Shown here in pieces: positions 31,616 to 41,292 of a DNA stretch of 64,000 bases. Origin of the DNA: VRUE01 sp963729995 (GTDB taxonomy: Bacteria > Actinomycetota > Thermoleophilia > Solirubrobacterales > 70-9); NCBI GenBank assembly GCA_963729995.1, contig CAVSPF010000003.1, positions 930,001 to 994,000 on the forward strand, read 5' to 3'. A program made the position numbers and the translations under genes. How positions within the stretch are numbered: the stretch's first letter is position 1; every line of letters begins with the position of its first letter. The notes beneath the pieces were generated by a model. It saw nothing but the letters and a program-made list of their open reading frames with translations, was not told where the DNA came from and made no database searches.

Positions 31616-33277
31616 CTAAACCTCGACGACGACCGGCAGGATCATCGGGCGGCGGCGCAGCTTCTCGTAGACGAGCCGGCCGATCGCGTCGTGGAGGTCC
31701 TCCTGAATCAGGTGCACCTCGCGGGTCCCCGCCTCGGCGGCGTCCTCCAGCGAGTCCTCGACGACGTCCTTCAGCTCCTCGACGAGCGCGTCCGCCTCGT
31801 CGACGAAGGCGACACCCCGGAAGATCACCTCGGGGTCGGCGACGACGCTGCCGTCATCGGAGGAGATCGTCGCCACGACGATGAAGATGCCGTCGGCGGA
31901 GATCTCGCGGCGGTCGCGCAGGGCGACGTCGTCGGGCTCGCCGATGTTGACCCCGTCGACGAAGATCACCCCGGCGTGGACGTCCTCGCCGAAGCGCGCC
32001 CCGTTCTCGTCGATCTCCAGCGGCAGGCCGTTGCGGCCCTGGAAGACGTTCTCCGGATCGATCCCGACCGAGTGGGCCAGCTCCGCGTGGAGGCGCAGCC
32101 GCTTGTGGTCGCCATGCACGGGCAGCACGTAGCGCGGCTTGGTCAGGTTGATCATCAGCTTCAGCTCCTCCTGCCAACCGTGGCCGGAGGCGTGGATCGG
32201 CGCGTCCTTCGCGGTGACGACCGTGGCGCCGATCTCGTAGATGTGGTCGATCGTTTCGTTGACCGCGCGCTCGTTGCCAGGCACCGGCGTGGCCGAGAAG
32301 ACGACGGTGTCGCCGGAGTGCAGCTCGACGTCGCGGTGGTCGTTGTTGGCCATCCGCCGCAGCGCCGAGAGCGGCTCGCCCTGGCTGCCGGTCGAGAGCA
32401 CGACGACCTTCTCATCGGGAAAGTCCTCGATCTCGCGCGGCTGGATGAAGAGGCCGGGCGGCGCCTCGGCAACGCCGAGGTTGGAGGCGATGTTGAAGTT
32501 CTTGCGCATCGAGCGGCCGACCAGGGCAACGCGGCGGTCCAGCTTCGCCGCGGCGTCGATCACCTGCTGGACGCGGTGGATGTTGGAGGCGAACGAGGTG
32601 ACGACGATGCGCCCCTCGCAGGCGGCGAAGGTCTCCAGCAGCGCCGGCCCCACGCTCGACTCCGACGGCGCGATCCCCGGCCGGTCGGCGTTCGTGGAAT
32701 CGCCGCAGAGCAGCAGCAGCCCGTCGCGCCCCAGCTCCGCAAGGCGGGAGATGTCGGCGGGGCGGCCGTCGACCGGGGTCTGGTCGAACTTGTAGTCGCC
32801 GGTCATCAGCATCGAGCCCAGCTCGGTCTTGAGGATGACGCCGCGCGCGTCGGGGATCGAGTGCGAGAGGTGGACCAGCTCCAGCTCGAACGGGCCGGCC
32901 TGCACCTTCTCCCCTGCCGGCAGCTCCTGCAGCGGCGCATTGCCCAGCTTGTGCTCATCGAGCTTGGAGCGGACCATGCCGATCGTCAGCAGGCCACCGT
33001 AGATGACCGGCGGCTCGCCTATCTCGCGCAACACATAGGGCAGCGCCCCCACGTGATCCTCGTGGCCGTGGGTGAGGACGATCGCCTCGATGTCCTCGAC
33101 GCGGTCGCGAAGATAGGAGAAGTCAGGAAGGACGAGGTCGATTCCGAGCATCTCCGCGGTGGGAAACATCAGGCCGGTGTCGACCACGACGATCCGACCG
33201 TCGTACTCGATCACGGTCATGTTCTTGCCGATCTCGCCCAGCCCCCCCAACGGGAGCACTCGCAGCTTGCCGCTCAT
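31616..33277 (-). CDS. rnj: Ribonuclease J
   Basis: A 553-residue metallo-beta-lactamase/beta-CASP ribonuclease with 5'-3' exo- and endonuclease activity. The metal motif THGHEDHVG is at about residue 69-77, further ligands are in TGDYKFD and the beta-CASP histidines in ASGHGWQEE and VHGDHKRL; a C-terminal domain follows. It starts 3 bp after the dapA stop. dapA-rnj pairing is common in actinobacteria, and cotranscription with pnp, rpsO and nusA groups it with RNA-processing genes. Confidence 0.95.
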   Translation of the reverse strand: MSGKLRVLPLGGLGEIGKNMTVIEYDGRIVVVDTGLMFPTAEMLGIDLVLPDFSYLRDRVEDIEAIVLTHGHEDHVGALPYVLREIGEPPVIYGGLLTIGMVRSKLDEHKLGNAPLQELPAGEKVQAGPFELELVHLSHSIPDARGVILKTELGSMLMTGDYKFDQTPVDGRPADISRLAELGRDGLLLLCGDSTNADRPGIAPSESSVGPALLETFAACEGRIVVTSFASNIHRVQQVIDAAAKLDRRVALVGRSMRKNFNIASNLGVAEAPPGLFIQPREIEDFPDEKVVVLSTGSQGEPLSALRRMANNDHRDVELHSGDTVVFSATPVPGNERAVNETIDHIYEIGATVVTAKDAPIHASGHGWQEELKLMINLTKPRYVLPVHGDHKRLRLHAELAHSVGIDPENVFQGRNGLPLEIDENGARFGEDVHAGVIFVDGVNIGEPDDVALRDRREISADGIFIVVATISSDDGSVVADPEVIFRGVAFVDEADALVEELKDVVEDSLEDAAEAGTREVHLIQEDLHDAIGRLVYEKLRRRPMILPVVVEV

Positions 33278-33280
33278 CGG

Positions 33281-34147
33281 TTAGAGACCGACTCTCTCGA
33301 GGGCATCCCTCACGACCTCCCGCTGCGCCCGATCGGTGGGAACCAGCGGCAACCGCAGTCGCCCGGAGGGGATCAGGCCCCTCAACTCCAGGGCGGCCTT
33401 GATCGGAATTGGGTTTGTCGTGATCGCCAGCGCCTGATAGAGCGGGCGCAGGCCGGCGTCGATCTCACGCGCCCGCCGCAGGTCTCCACCCTGCGCCGCA
33501 TCCCACATCTCTCGCATGCGGTCGCCGGCGACGTGGGACGCGACGAGGATGCCGCCGGCACCGCTGAACTCCAGGGTCGGCATGAAGGCATCGTCGTTGC
33601 CGGCCAGGACGGCCAGCCCCTCGACCGGCCCGAGCTCGTCGTTATTGGCCTGCTTCACCGCGACCACGTTGTCGATCGAGGAAAGCTCGCTGAGGAAGTC
33701 CGGCGGCATGTTGATCACCACCCGGGCGGGGATGTTGTAGAGGACCAGGGGCAGCTCGGGAGCCGCTTCGGCAACCGCCTCGAAGTGCGCGCGCAAGCCG
33801 GCCTGATTGGGCTTGTTGTAGTAGGGGGCGACGACAAGAGCGGCGTCGGCGCCTGCCTCTGCCGCCGCCCTGGTCAGCTCACGCGAGTGGCGGGTGTCGT
33901 TGGTGCCGGTGCCGCAGATCACCGTCGCCTTCCCGCCGATCTCCTCGACGACCGCGCGCAGCAGCGATATCTGCTCCTCGTCGGTGAGCGTCGGGCACTC
34001 ACCGGTCGTTCCCGCGACGACGACCCCGTGCGAGCCGTGCTCGACCAGGTGGCTCGCGAGGCGCCGCGCCGCCGCCTCGTCCACCCCACCGCCCTCGTCG
34101 AAGGGCGTCACCATCGCCGTGATCACGCCTCGTATCGCCGTCATCAT
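33281..34147 (-). CDS. dapA: 4-hydroxy-tetrahydrodipicolinate synthase
   Basis: A 288-residue class I aldolase that condenses pyruvate and aspartate semialdehyde, the first step specific to lysine/diaminopimelate. Schiff-base lysine in VVAVKQAN (about residue 164), catalytic tyrosine in APYYNKPNQ (about 136) and the GTTGECPTL loop (about 46-54) are present. Two ATG codons are adjacent at the start (34147 and 34144). It sits between dapB and rnj on the same strand. Confidence 0.95.
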   Translation of the reverse strand: MMTAIRGVITAMVTPFDEGGGVDEAAARRLASHLVEHGSHGVVVAGTTGECPTLTDEEQISLLRAVVEEIGGKATVICGTGTNDTRHSRELTRAAAEAGADAALVVAPYYNKPNQAGLRAHFEAVAEAAPELPLVLYNIPARVVINMPPDFLSELSSIDNVVAVKQANNDELGPVEGLAVLAGNDDAFMPTLEFSGAGGILVASHVAGDRMREMWDAAQGGDLRRAREIDAGLRPLYQALAITTNPIPIKAALELRGLIPSGRLRLPLVPTDRAQREVVRDALERVGL

Positions 34148-34167
34148 CGGCAGGGTACCCAGATTGC

Positions 34168-34839
34168 CTACAGCAGCTTCTCGAGACCGACCGTGAAGCG
34201 ATCGGGCAGGCCGGCGACCATGCGCACGGCAAGCAGAACGCCTGGCATGAAGGAGCTTCGATCGATCGAGTCGTGGCGCAGTGAGAGCGTTTGCCCCACT
34301 CCCCCGAAGATGACTTCCTGATGGGCCACGAGCCCGGGCAGGCGCACCGAATGGATCGGCTCATGCACGCTGCCCCCCGCCTCGCGGATCAGCTCGGCAG
34401 TCCGCTTTGCGGTGCCCGACGGGGCATCCAGCTTGCGGTCGTGGTGAAGCTCGACGATCTCGCACTCGGGCATGTGGCGCGCGACAAGCTGCGCCGCCTG
34501 CATCAGCAGCACGGCGCCGATCGCGAAGTTCGGGGCGGCGAAGCACCTGGCCTCGCCGTCGGCGCTCTCGACAGCGTTGCGCAGCGCCTCGACGTCGAAG
34601 CCGGTCGTGCCGACGACCGCGTGGACGCCGGCTTCGAGGCAGGTGCGGACGTTGTCGAGAGCCGTGTCGGGCGTGGTGAAGTCGACCGCCACGTCCGCGT
34701 CGCCGAGCACTCCGTCCAGTCCCGCACCGAGCGCCGGATCGGCCTTTCCCACCAGCGTCATGCCGTCCGCGGCCTCAACGGCTTCGCAGACCGTCTCGCC
34801 CATCCTCCCGGCGGCCCCTGAAACGACGACCCTAAGCAC
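34168..34839 (-). CDS. dapB: 4-hydroxy-tetrahydrodipicolinate reductase
   Basis: A 223-residue NAD(P)H-dependent reductase of the DAP pathway. The dinucleotide motif SGAAGRMG is at about residues 6-13, and the substrate/catalytic segment ELHHDRKLDAPSGTA at about 128-142. The GTG at 34837-34839 gives a normal N-terminus; a longer frame runs antisense-like into the peptidase gene. It overlaps the peptidase 3' end by 8 bp and is 20 bp before dapA. Confidence 0.94.
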   Translation of the reverse strand: MLRVVVSGAAGRMGETVCEAVEAADGMTLVGKADPALGAGLDGVLGDADVAVDFTTPDTALDNVRTCLEAGVHAVVGTTGFDVEALRNAVESADGEARCFAAPNFAIGAVLLMQAAQLVARHMPECEIVELHHDRKLDAPSGTAKRTAELIREAGGSVHEPIHSVRLPGLVAHQEVIFGGVGQTLSLRHDSIDRSSFMPGVLLAVRMVAGLPDRFTVGLEKLL

Positions 34840-36112
34840 GGTCTGCCACCAGGGCTTCGCTGACCGGCGCGACCGCGGTGCGGAAGCGGCTCTCGTCGCG
34901 ACCGATGCACGCCGCCGAGAGGCGGTCGGCGCCATACAGCTCGCTGGCCAGCGCGGTCAGATCGTCCCTCGTCACGGCATCCACCTTGGCAAGCATCTCA
35001 TCGAGGCTTTCTATCGGAAGTCCGAACAGGGTGGCGCGGGAGATTCGCGTCATCCGCGCCGCCGTCGACTCCGAGGACAGCACCAGGCGACCCTTGACGC
35101 TCTCCTTCGCGCGGTCCAGCTCGGCGGCCGAAACGGGCTCGGAGCGCAACCGCTCCAGCTCCGCACCGATCACCGCACACGCCTCCTCGACGTTGTCCTC
35201 ACGCGTGCCGACGTAGGTCGCAATCAAACCCGAGTCCGTGTACTGCTCGTTGTAGGAGCCGACCGAGTAGGCGAGGCCGCGCTTCTCGCGCACCTCGCGA
35301 AAGAGGCGCGACGAGGTCGAACCGCCGAAGATCGAGTCGAGCACGGCAAGCGGGTAGCGGCGCTCGTCGTCACGAATGATGCCCGGAGCCCCGAAGCAGA
35401 TGTGGTACTGCTCGGTGTCCTTCTCATAGAAGCGAAGCCGCACCGCTCCGTCCGGCCCGGTCGCAGAGCCGCCGCCATCCTCTCCGACCAGCGGCGAGAC
35501 CAACCGGTCGGTCAGCTCGACGACCTGGTCATGCTCGAGGTGCCCGGCGGCGCCGATGACGATGTTGCGGCTCGTGTAGCGCTGCCGGTGGTAGGCATCG
35601 ATCTCGGCGACCGGGATCGATGCGATCACCCCGGCCTCGCCCAGCACGCGACGCCCCAGCGGGTGCTGGCCGAAGACCGCTCCCGCGAGGATGTCGTGGA
35701 CTCGATCCTGCGGCTCGTCCTCGTACATCGCGATCTCCTCGAGCACCACCTCCCGCTCGGAGTCCACCTCCGGATAGGTGGGCGCGAGCAGCATCTCGGC
35801 CAGCAGGTCGAAGACCTCCTCCGTGTGCTCGTCGAGGAAGCGGGCGTGGAGATGGGTCGTCTCCTTGCCGGTCGCGGCGTTGACCGAGGCGCCGAGCCCA
35901 TCGAAGTGCTCGGAGATCTCGATCGCCGAAAAGCGCTCGGTCCCCTTGAACAGCAGGTGCTCGAGGAAGTGCGAGACGCCGGCCTGGTCAGGGCTCTCGT
36001 TCCTGGACCCGGTGCGAACCCAGAGCCCGAGCGCCACGGAGCGGACCGAGGGAACCTCCTCGGTCACGACCCGGACGCCCGAGCCCAGTTCGGTGAGCCT
36101 GGGTGCGCTCAA
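34832..36112 (-). CDS. M16-family zinc peptidase (processing-peptidase-like)
   Basis: A 426-residue inverzincin. HFLEHLLFKGT (about residue 48) holds the inverted HxxEH zinc site and the third glutamate follows about 75 residues later; the second, non-catalytic half ends around residue 420. This single-chain type (YmxG/PqqL-like) commonly follows pnp. The start is uncertain: TTG at 36112 lies 11 bp after the pnp stop and gives a sensible N-terminus (LSAPRLTELGSG), but no good Shine-Dalgarno is seen. Confidence 0.85.
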   Translation of the reverse strand: MSAPRLTELGSGVRVVTEEVPSVRSVALGLWVRTGSRNESPDQAGVSHFLEHLLFKGTERFSAIEISEHFDGLGASVNAATGKETTHLHARFLDEHTEEVFDLLAEMLLAPTYPEVDSEREVVLEEIAMYEDEPQDRVHDILAGAVFGQHPLGRRVLGEAGVIASIPVAEIDAYHRQRYTSRNIVIGAAGHLEHDQVVELTDRLVSPLVGEDGGGSATGPDGAVRLRFYEKDTEQYHICFGAPGIIRDDERRYPLAVLDSIFGGSTSSRLFREVREKRGLAYSVGSYNEQYTDSGLIATYVGTREDNVEEACAVIGAELERLRSEPVSAAELDRAKESVKGRLVLSSESTAARMTRISRATLFGLPIESLDEMLAKVDAVTRDDLTALASELYGADRLSAACIGRDESRFRTAVAPVSEALVADRA

Positions 36113-36122
36113 TGGAGTGCGC

Positions 36123-38372
36123 TCAGTGGCGTGGCTCGCGGTCACCGGACTGGCGCCTGCGGCCGTCCCGCCCGCCGCGGCGACCCCCGCGGTCACCGCT
36201 GTCGCGGCGCGGCCCGCCGTCACCGGTGCCGACCGAGGCCAGCTCGTCGGCGCTCTTCCCGGCGACCGACGGGTCGTCGGAGAGGCGCAGGCCGATGCGG
36301 CCGCGCTCGCGGTCCACCTCGACGACCGTAACGTCGATCTCGTCGCCGGCGTTGAGCACGTCCTCAACCGTGTCGACCCGCTCGCCCGGCTTCACGTTGG
36401 AGATGTGGAGGAGGCCGTCGGTGCCCTTGACCAGCTCGACGAAGGCGCCGAACGTGGTCGTCTTGACGACCTTGGCGGAGCCGTAGCGGTCGCCGACCTC
36501 CGCCTCCTTGGTCATCGACTCGATCCGCGCCACGCAGGCTTCAACGAGATCTCCGGTCGGCGCGTAGACCCGCACCGTGCCGTCGTCTTCGACGTCGATC
36601 TCCGCTTCGAACTCCTCGCAGAGGCCGCGGATGGTTTCGCCGCCCTTGCCGATCACCGCGCCGATCTTCTCGGGGTCGATCTTGATCGCTTCGATCCGCG
36701 GCGCGTGCTGGGAGAGCATCTCGCGCGGCCCGTCGATCGCCTCCGCCATCTTGCCGAGGATGAACTGACGGCCCGCGTTGGCCTGGGCGAGCGCGTCGCG
36801 CAGGATGTCGAAGGTGACGCCGGTGATCTTGATGTCCATCTGCAGGGCGGTGATCCCCTCAGCCGTGCCGGCGACCTTGAAGTCCATGTCGCCGAGGTGG
36901 TCCTCGACGCCGGCGATGTCGGTGAGGACGATGTAGTCGTCGCCCTCCTTGATCAGCCCCATCGCGACGCCGGCAACCGGTGCGCTGACCGGCACCCCAG
37001 CCGCCTGCAGCGCCATCGAGGAGGCGCAAACCGACCCCATCGACGAGGAGCCGTTCGACTCCAGCGTCTCCGAGACGACCCGGAGCACGTAGGGAAAGTC
37101 CTCTTCGTCGGGAATCGTCGGCACCAGCGCCCGCTCGGCAAGCGCACCGTGGCCGATGTCGCGACGCTTCGGGCCGCGCATGAAGCCGGCTTCCCCAACC
37201 GAGAAGGGCGGGAAGTTGTAGTGGTGCCAGAAGCGCTTCGTGGTCGCCAGGCCGAGCGTGTCGAGGCGCATGTCCATGCGGGTCGTGCCCAGCGCGACGT
37301 TGGAGAGGATCTGCGTCTCGCCACGCGTGAAGAGCGCCGAGCCGTGCACGCGGGGAGAGATGTCAACCTCGCACTCGATCGGCCGGATCTCGTCCTGGGC
37401 GCGGCCGTCGGGACGCTTCTTGTCGACGGCGATGCGCTTGCGGATGATCTCCTTCTCCAACTTCGAGAAGATGGCCGAGACCTCGACCCTCCGCTCGGAG
37501 TCGGGCTCGCCGTCCTCGCCGGCCGGCGCATACTGCTCGATCGCCGCTGCCTTGACGGCCTCGCTCGCCTCTTGGCGCTCCAGCTTGCCCTGGACCGACG
37601 TCGCCTCGTCGATCTTGGCGCCATGCGAGGCGCGGATCTCCTCGAGCAGGTCCTCGTCGACCTGCGGCGGCTCGATCGCGACCTTCTCCTTGCCGGCCTT
37701 CTCGGCCAGCTCCTGCATCGCCCCGCAGAGCTTCTTGATCTCGCTGTGGGCGATGTCGAGCGCATCGAGGACCTCCGCCTCGGTGACGCCTTTGGCGCCC
37801 GCCTCGACCATCAGGATCGCCTCGTCGGTGCCGGCGACAATCAGGTCCAGGTCCAGTTCCTCGAGCGTCTCCTCGGGGGGGTTGACGACGAAGTCGCCGT
37901 CGAGTTTGCCGATCCGCACGGCCCCGACATGGGCGGCGACCGGAACGGGAGAGATCGCCAGCGCCGCGGAGGCGCCGTTCATCGCAAGGATGTCGTAGGG
38001 GTGGACGTGGTCCACGGAAAGTGGGGTGGCGACGATCTGCGTCTCGTGGTGCCAGCCCTTTGGGAACAGCGGCCGGATCGGCCGGTCGATCATCCGCGCC
38101 GTCAGCGTCGCCTTCTCGCCCGAGCGTCCCTCACGACGGAAGAACGAGCCCGGGATCTTGCCCGCCGCGTACATCCGCTCCTCTACGTCGACGGTGAGGG
38201 GAAGGAAGTCGACATCGCGCAGGTTGCCCATCGTCGCGGTGCAGAGCACCATCGTCTCTCCGGACTGCACCACCACGGCGCCGCTCGCCTGGCGGGCGAG
38301 CTTCCCCGTCTCGAAGGAGATCTGGCCGTCGCCGACATCCACCGAAACGTGGCTAACGTCAAACATGCTCAT
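36123..38372 (-). CDS. pnp: Polyribonucleotide nucleotidyltransferase (PNPase)
   Basis: A 749-residue phosphorolytic 3'-5' exoribonuclease: two RNase PH cores (about residues 10-230 and 330-560), with FFRREGRSGEKATLTARMIDRP and the catalytic SMGSVCASSMAL/MDFKVAGT regions, then KH (about 570-630, VIGKGGETIRGLCE) and S1 (about 640-710) domains, and a basic RG-rich tail. The ATG at 38372 is followed two codons later by another. It follows rpsO with a stem-loop in the leader, as in many bacteria where PNPase autoregulates there. Confidence 0.97.
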   Translation of the reverse strand: MSMFDVSHVSVDVGDGQISFETGKLARQASGAVVVQSGETMVLCTATMGNLRDVDFLPLTVDVEERMYAAGKIPGSFFRREGRSGEKATLTARMIDRPIRPLFPKGWHHETQIVATPLSVDHVHPYDILAMNGASAALAISPVPVAAHVGAVRIGKLDGDFVVNPPEETLEELDLDLIVAGTDEAILMVEAGAKGVTEAEVLDALDIAHSEIKKLCGAMQELAEKAGKEKVAIEPPQVDEDLLEEIRASHGAKIDEATSVQGKLERQEASEAVKAAAIEQYAPAGEDGEPDSERRVEVSAIFSKLEKEIIRKRIAVDKKRPDGRAQDEIRPIECEVDISPRVHGSALFTRGETQILSNVALGTTRMDMRLDTLGLATTKRFWHHYNFPPFSVGEAGFMRGPKRRDIGHGALAERALVPTIPDEEDFPYVLRVVSETLESNGSSSMGSVCASSMALQAAGVPVSAPVAGVAMGLIKEGDDYIVLTDIAGVEDHLGDMDFKVAGTAEGITALQMDIKITGVTFDILRDALAQANAGRQFILGKMAEAIDGPREMLSQHAPRIEAIKIDPEKIGAVIGKGGETIRGLCEEFEAEIDVEDDGTVRVYAPTGDLVEACVARIESMTKEAEVGDRYGSAKVVKTTTFGAFVELVKGTDGLLHISNVKPGERVDTVEDVLNAGDEIDVTVVEVDRERGRIGLRLSDDPSVAGKSADELASVGTGDGGPRRDSGDRGGRRGGRDGRRRQSGDREPRH

Positions 38373-38389
38373 TTAGTTGTCCTACCTCC

Positions 38390-38408
38390 GGCCGCCCGGA
38401 TGGCGGCC
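38390..38408 (-). promoter_or_regulatory. Stem-loop in the rpsO-pnp intergenic region
   Basis: GGCCGCC (38390-38396) pairs with GGCGGCC (38402-38408), placed 18 nt before the pnp start in the 115-bp rpsO-pnp gap. No T-tract follows, so it is not a terminator. In E. coli a stem-loop at this site is the RNase III entry point for PNPase autoregulation; the same use here is inferred from position only. Confidence 0.45.
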
Positions 38409-38487
38409 ATTCGCTTTCTAGAACTGTCGTTCTCTGTCCCGAGGGAGAGTACAGGTCGGCTGCACGCGGGGTGACTACCGCGCGGCG

Positions 38488-38757
38488 CTACCTGCGGAGG
38501 CCAAGCTCAGCGACCAGCGCGCGGTAGCGCTCGAGGTCGGTGTGCTGGAGATAGCGCAACATGCGCCGGCGCTTGCCCACGAGCATCAGCAGCCCACGAC
38601 GCGAGTGATGGTCTTTGCCGTGATCGCGAAGGTGGCCGGTCAGGTCGTTGATCCGCTCGGTCAGGAGCGCGATCTGGACCTCCGCCGACCCGGTGTCGCC
38701 GCTCGACCGACCGAACTTTCCGATCAGGTCCGCCTTTTTTTCCTTCGTGAGGCTCAT
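38488..38757 (-). CDS. rpsO: 30S ribosomal protein S15
   Basis: An 89-residue S15, full length. The conserved RNA-binding segments are visible (FGRSSGDTGSAEVQIALLTERI and HHSRRGLLMLVGKRRRMLRYL region). It binds 16S rRNA helices 20-22. It overlaps the ribF stop by 4 bp and precedes pnp, a nearly universal order. Confidence 0.97.
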   Translation of the reverse strand: MSLTKEKKADLIGKFGRSSGDTGSAEVQIALLTERINDLTGHLRDHGKDHHSRRGLLMLVGKRRRMLRYLQHTDLERYRALVAELGLRR

Positions 38758-39644
38758 CGTGCGTCGGTGAAGCTAGCACAGACCCGCCGCGCATCCTCCA
38801 CATCGATCCGCATCTGGGCGATCAGGCTCTCGACCCCCGCAAAGCGCCTCTCGCCACGCAGCCGCTTGACGAAGGCGACCCGCAGCGTGGCCCCGTAGAG
38901 GTCCTCGTCGCGGTCGATCAGGTAGGTCTCGACAAGCACCCCGCGGCCGCTGTCGAAGGTCGGCCGCACCCCGACGTTGACAGCAGCCGCGACACCGTTG
39001 GCAAAGGCCGCGTAGACGCCGTGGCCGGGAATGGCAAGGCGATCGTCGGGGACGATGTTGGCCGTCGGAAAGCCCAGCTCGCGGCCGCGCTGGTCGCCCC
39101 CGACCACCGTCCCCTCCATCATGAATGGGGCGCCGAGGCAGCGCCGCGCTCCCTCCATGTCACCGGCCGCGATCAAGGCTCGGATGCGGGTCGAGGACAC
39201 GGTCTCGCCGTCAACCTCGACCAACCGTACGACGCGGGTCTCGAACTCCGGGCGGGAGACGAGCATCTCGGGATCGCCCTTCGCCTTGGCGCCGAAGCGG
39301 AAGTTCTCCCCGACCGAAACCCGCTTGGCGCCGAGCCGCTCGATCAGGACCTGCTCGATGAAGCCCCTGGCGGACACCGTTGCGAACTCATCGTCGAATG
39401 GGATGACGACGAGCTCGCGGACCCCGAGCCCCTCGATCACGTCCCGCTTCACCTCGAACGGCATGATCAGTTTCGGCCGCGCGGCCGGGTGCAGGATCTC
39501 CAGGGGATGCGGGTGGAAGGTGAGCACGGTATCGGCGTCGTCGATGACCACCTGATGGCCGCGATGAACCCCGTCGAAGGTCCCAATCGCGACGTGGCGC
39601 GGACGGGGTTCCGCATCGGGCAGCGACGTGACCGTGAAGCTCAC
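38754..39644 (-). CDS. ribF: Bifunctional riboflavin kinase/FAD synthetase
   Basis: A 296-residue two-domain enzyme making FMN and then FAD. N-terminal nucleotidyltransferase (GTFDGVHRGHQ, about residues 21-31; FRFG near 117) and C-terminal flavokinase (about 165-290; GRELGFPTANI near 191, GVYAA). The GTG start overlaps the truB stop (GTGA), and its stop overlaps rpsO. The truB-ribF-rpsO order is widely conserved. Confidence 0.95.
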   Translation of the reverse strand: MSFTVTSLPDAEPRPRHVAIGTFDGVHRGHQVVIDDADTVLTFHPHPLEILHPAARPKLIMPFEVKRDVIEGLGVRELVVIPFDDEFATVSARGFIEQVLIERLGAKRVSVGENFRFGAKAKGDPEMLVSRPEFETRVVRLVEVDGETVSSTRIRALIAAGDMEGARRCLGAPFMMEGTVVGGDQRGRELGFPTANIVPDDRLAIPGHGVYAAFANGVAAAVNVGVRPTFDSGRGVLVETYLIDRDEDLYGATLRVAFVKRLRGERRFAGVESLIAQMRIDVEDARRVCASFTDAR

Positions 39645-40285
39645 CGCAGGACCGCCTCGGGGACGAGCTGCGCGACGCGATCGAGATCGATCTCCGCGCC
39701 TGCGTCAGCGATGTCGAAGGGGCCGATCGCCGTGCGTCGCAGCTCGGAGCAATATGCGTCTCCGAGCGTCTCGATCAGGGTGCGAACGTAGGTCCCGGCT
39801 GAGCATTCGATCTCATACGTCGCGCTCTCCGCGTCGTGCCCCAGCAGATCCGCGCGGTAGACATCGACGTCCCGCTCAGGCGTCTCCACGGTTTCGCCGC
39901 GATGCGCCTTGCGGTAGAGCCGCTCGCCGCCGACGCGGACCGCCGAGGTCATTGGCACCCGCTGGCGGATCCGTCCCTCCGGCAATTGCAGGGACTTCGG
40001 CACGTTGCCGGTCCGGGTCAGCTCCCCGTCTGGGTCGCCCGTGCTCGAGCGCCAGCCGAGCCGGGCTGTCGCCGCGTACGTCTTGGGCAGGCTCGTGAGG
40101 AAGCGCTGCAGCCGCGTCGCGCGGCCCAGCAGGACCAGGAGGAGACCGGTCGCAAAGGGGTCGAGCGTCCCGGCATGCCCGGCCTTGCAGCCCCGTTCGC
40201 GTCGCACCTGGACAACCACGTCGTGCGACGTGATCCCCGCCGGCTTGTCGCAGAGCAGCACGGCGCCATCCCCCCCGCCGGACAT
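39641..40285 (-). CDS. truB: tRNA pseudouridine-55 synthase
   Basis: A 214-residue TruB: motif I region CDKPAGITSHD (about 13-23), the catalytic aspartate in HAGTLDPFATG (about residue 40), and YxxxAxR-like residues downstream. It is short because it lacks the C-terminal PUA domain, as in several actinobacteria. ATG at 40285 is 2 bp after the nrnA stop. Confidence 0.92.
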   Translation of the reverse strand: MSGGGDGAVLLCDKPAGITSHDVVVQVRRERGCKAGHAGTLDPFATGLLLVLLGRATRLQRFLTSLPKTYAATARLGWRSSTGDPDGELTRTGNVPKSLQLPEGRIRQRVPMTSAVRVGGERLYRKAHRGETVETPERDVDVYRADLLGHDAESATYEIECSAGTYVRTLIETLGDAYCSELRRTAIGPFDIADAGAEIDLDRVAQLVPEAVLR

Positions 40286-40287
40286 GG

Positions 40288-41292
40288 TCAGCAGGGGGAC
40301 TGGGAGCCGACCGCGGAGCAGAGAAAGGCGACCAGCTCGTCGAACTCCAGATCGGTGGAGAAGCCGGCGGCGCGTTTGTGCCCGCCTCCGCCGTGTATGC
40401 GAGCGATCGCCGAGACGTCGATCTCGCCGCCGCTGGAGCGCAGGCTGACCTTCCGCGCGGCCCTTCCCTTGTCGCCGAGGTCGCGGATCATGGCCGCAAC
40501 CCTGGCGCCCTCCAGCGAGCGGAGGTGGTCGATGATCCCCTCCGTCATCTCCTCGCCTCCACCGCTTGCCTCGTAGTCGGCCGCGGTGATGTAGGAGACG
40601 ACCAGAACGCCGTCGCAGTAACGCTGGACGCCATCCAGGGCACGTGAGAGAAGCCGCAGCTTTTCGATCGGAACGTGCTCGTAAAGGCGCCGGTAGGTGT
40701 CGTCGACCGCGACCCCGGCTTCGATCAGCTCCGCGGCGATCCGGTGGGTGCTGGCGTTGGTGTTCTCGTACATGAACTTCCCGGTGTCGGTGACGAGGCC
40801 GACGTAGAGGGCCGAGGCGATCTCCGGCGTGATCTTGGCCCCCAGCAGCACGGCCAGCTCGTAAACGATCTCGGCGGTGCAGGAGGCGGCGACGTCGACC
40901 AGGTTGACGTCGCCGAACAGCGTGTTGTCGTGGTGGTGGTCGATGTTGATCAGGAGACTGCCGTCTCGCGAGAGGAAGTCGATCGGCATCCGGTTGACGT
41001 TGCCGCAATCGAGGAAGACGACGGCGCGATCCGTAATGTCGGCGGGCGGCTCGTGAAAGACCTCCTCGAGAGGCAGGAAGCGATACTCGACCGGCAGCGG
41101 GAACTCCTTCGCCGCCATGAACATGACCGAGTCCTTGCCCAGTTGCGTGAGCAGATGGTGCATCCCCAGCAGCGAGCCGAGCGCGTCCCCGTCCGGGCCC
41201 TCGTGGGCGGTGAGCAGGAAGCGGTCCCGGGATCGAATCTCCGCGGCCACCCGCTCGATTGCAGCAACGCCGAGGTCGGTCGTCTCGGTCAT
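40288..41292 (-). CDS. nrnA: DHH-family nanoRNase/pAp phosphatase
   Basis: A 334-residue DHH/DHHA1 phosphoesterase that degrades very short RNAs and dephosphorylates pAp. Motifs: GPDGDALGS (about 33), DCGN (about 95), the signature DHHHDN (about 117), and GGGGHKRAAG in the DHHA1 domain (about 308). It overlaps rbfA by ATGA and is followed by truB after 2 bp, within the infB-rbfA-nrnA-truB order typical of actinobacteria. Confidence 0.93.
   Translation of the reverse strand: MTETTDLGVAAIERVAAEIRSRDRFLLTAHEGPDGDALGSLLGMHHLLTQLGKDSVMFMAAKEFPLPVEYRFLPLEEVFHEPPADITDRAVVFLDCGNVNRMPIDFLSRDGSLLINIDHHHDNTLFGDVNLVDVAASCTAEIVYELAVLLGAKITPEIASALYVGLVTDTGKFMYENTNASTHRIAAELIEAGVAVDDTYRRLYEHVPIEKLRLLSRALDGVQRYCDGVLVVSYITAADYEASGGGEEMTEGIIDHLRSLEGARVAAMIRDLGDKGRAARKVSLRSSGGEIDVSAIARIHGGGGHKRAAGFSTDLEFDELVAFLCSAVGSQSPC

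Noticed and set aside
31691..34321. Long plus-strand open frame opposite rnj and dapA (and similar ones opposite carB, pnp, ftsK)
   Set aside because: Low-stop antisense frames of GC-rich genes; no recognisable domain, and the minus-strand genes are certain.
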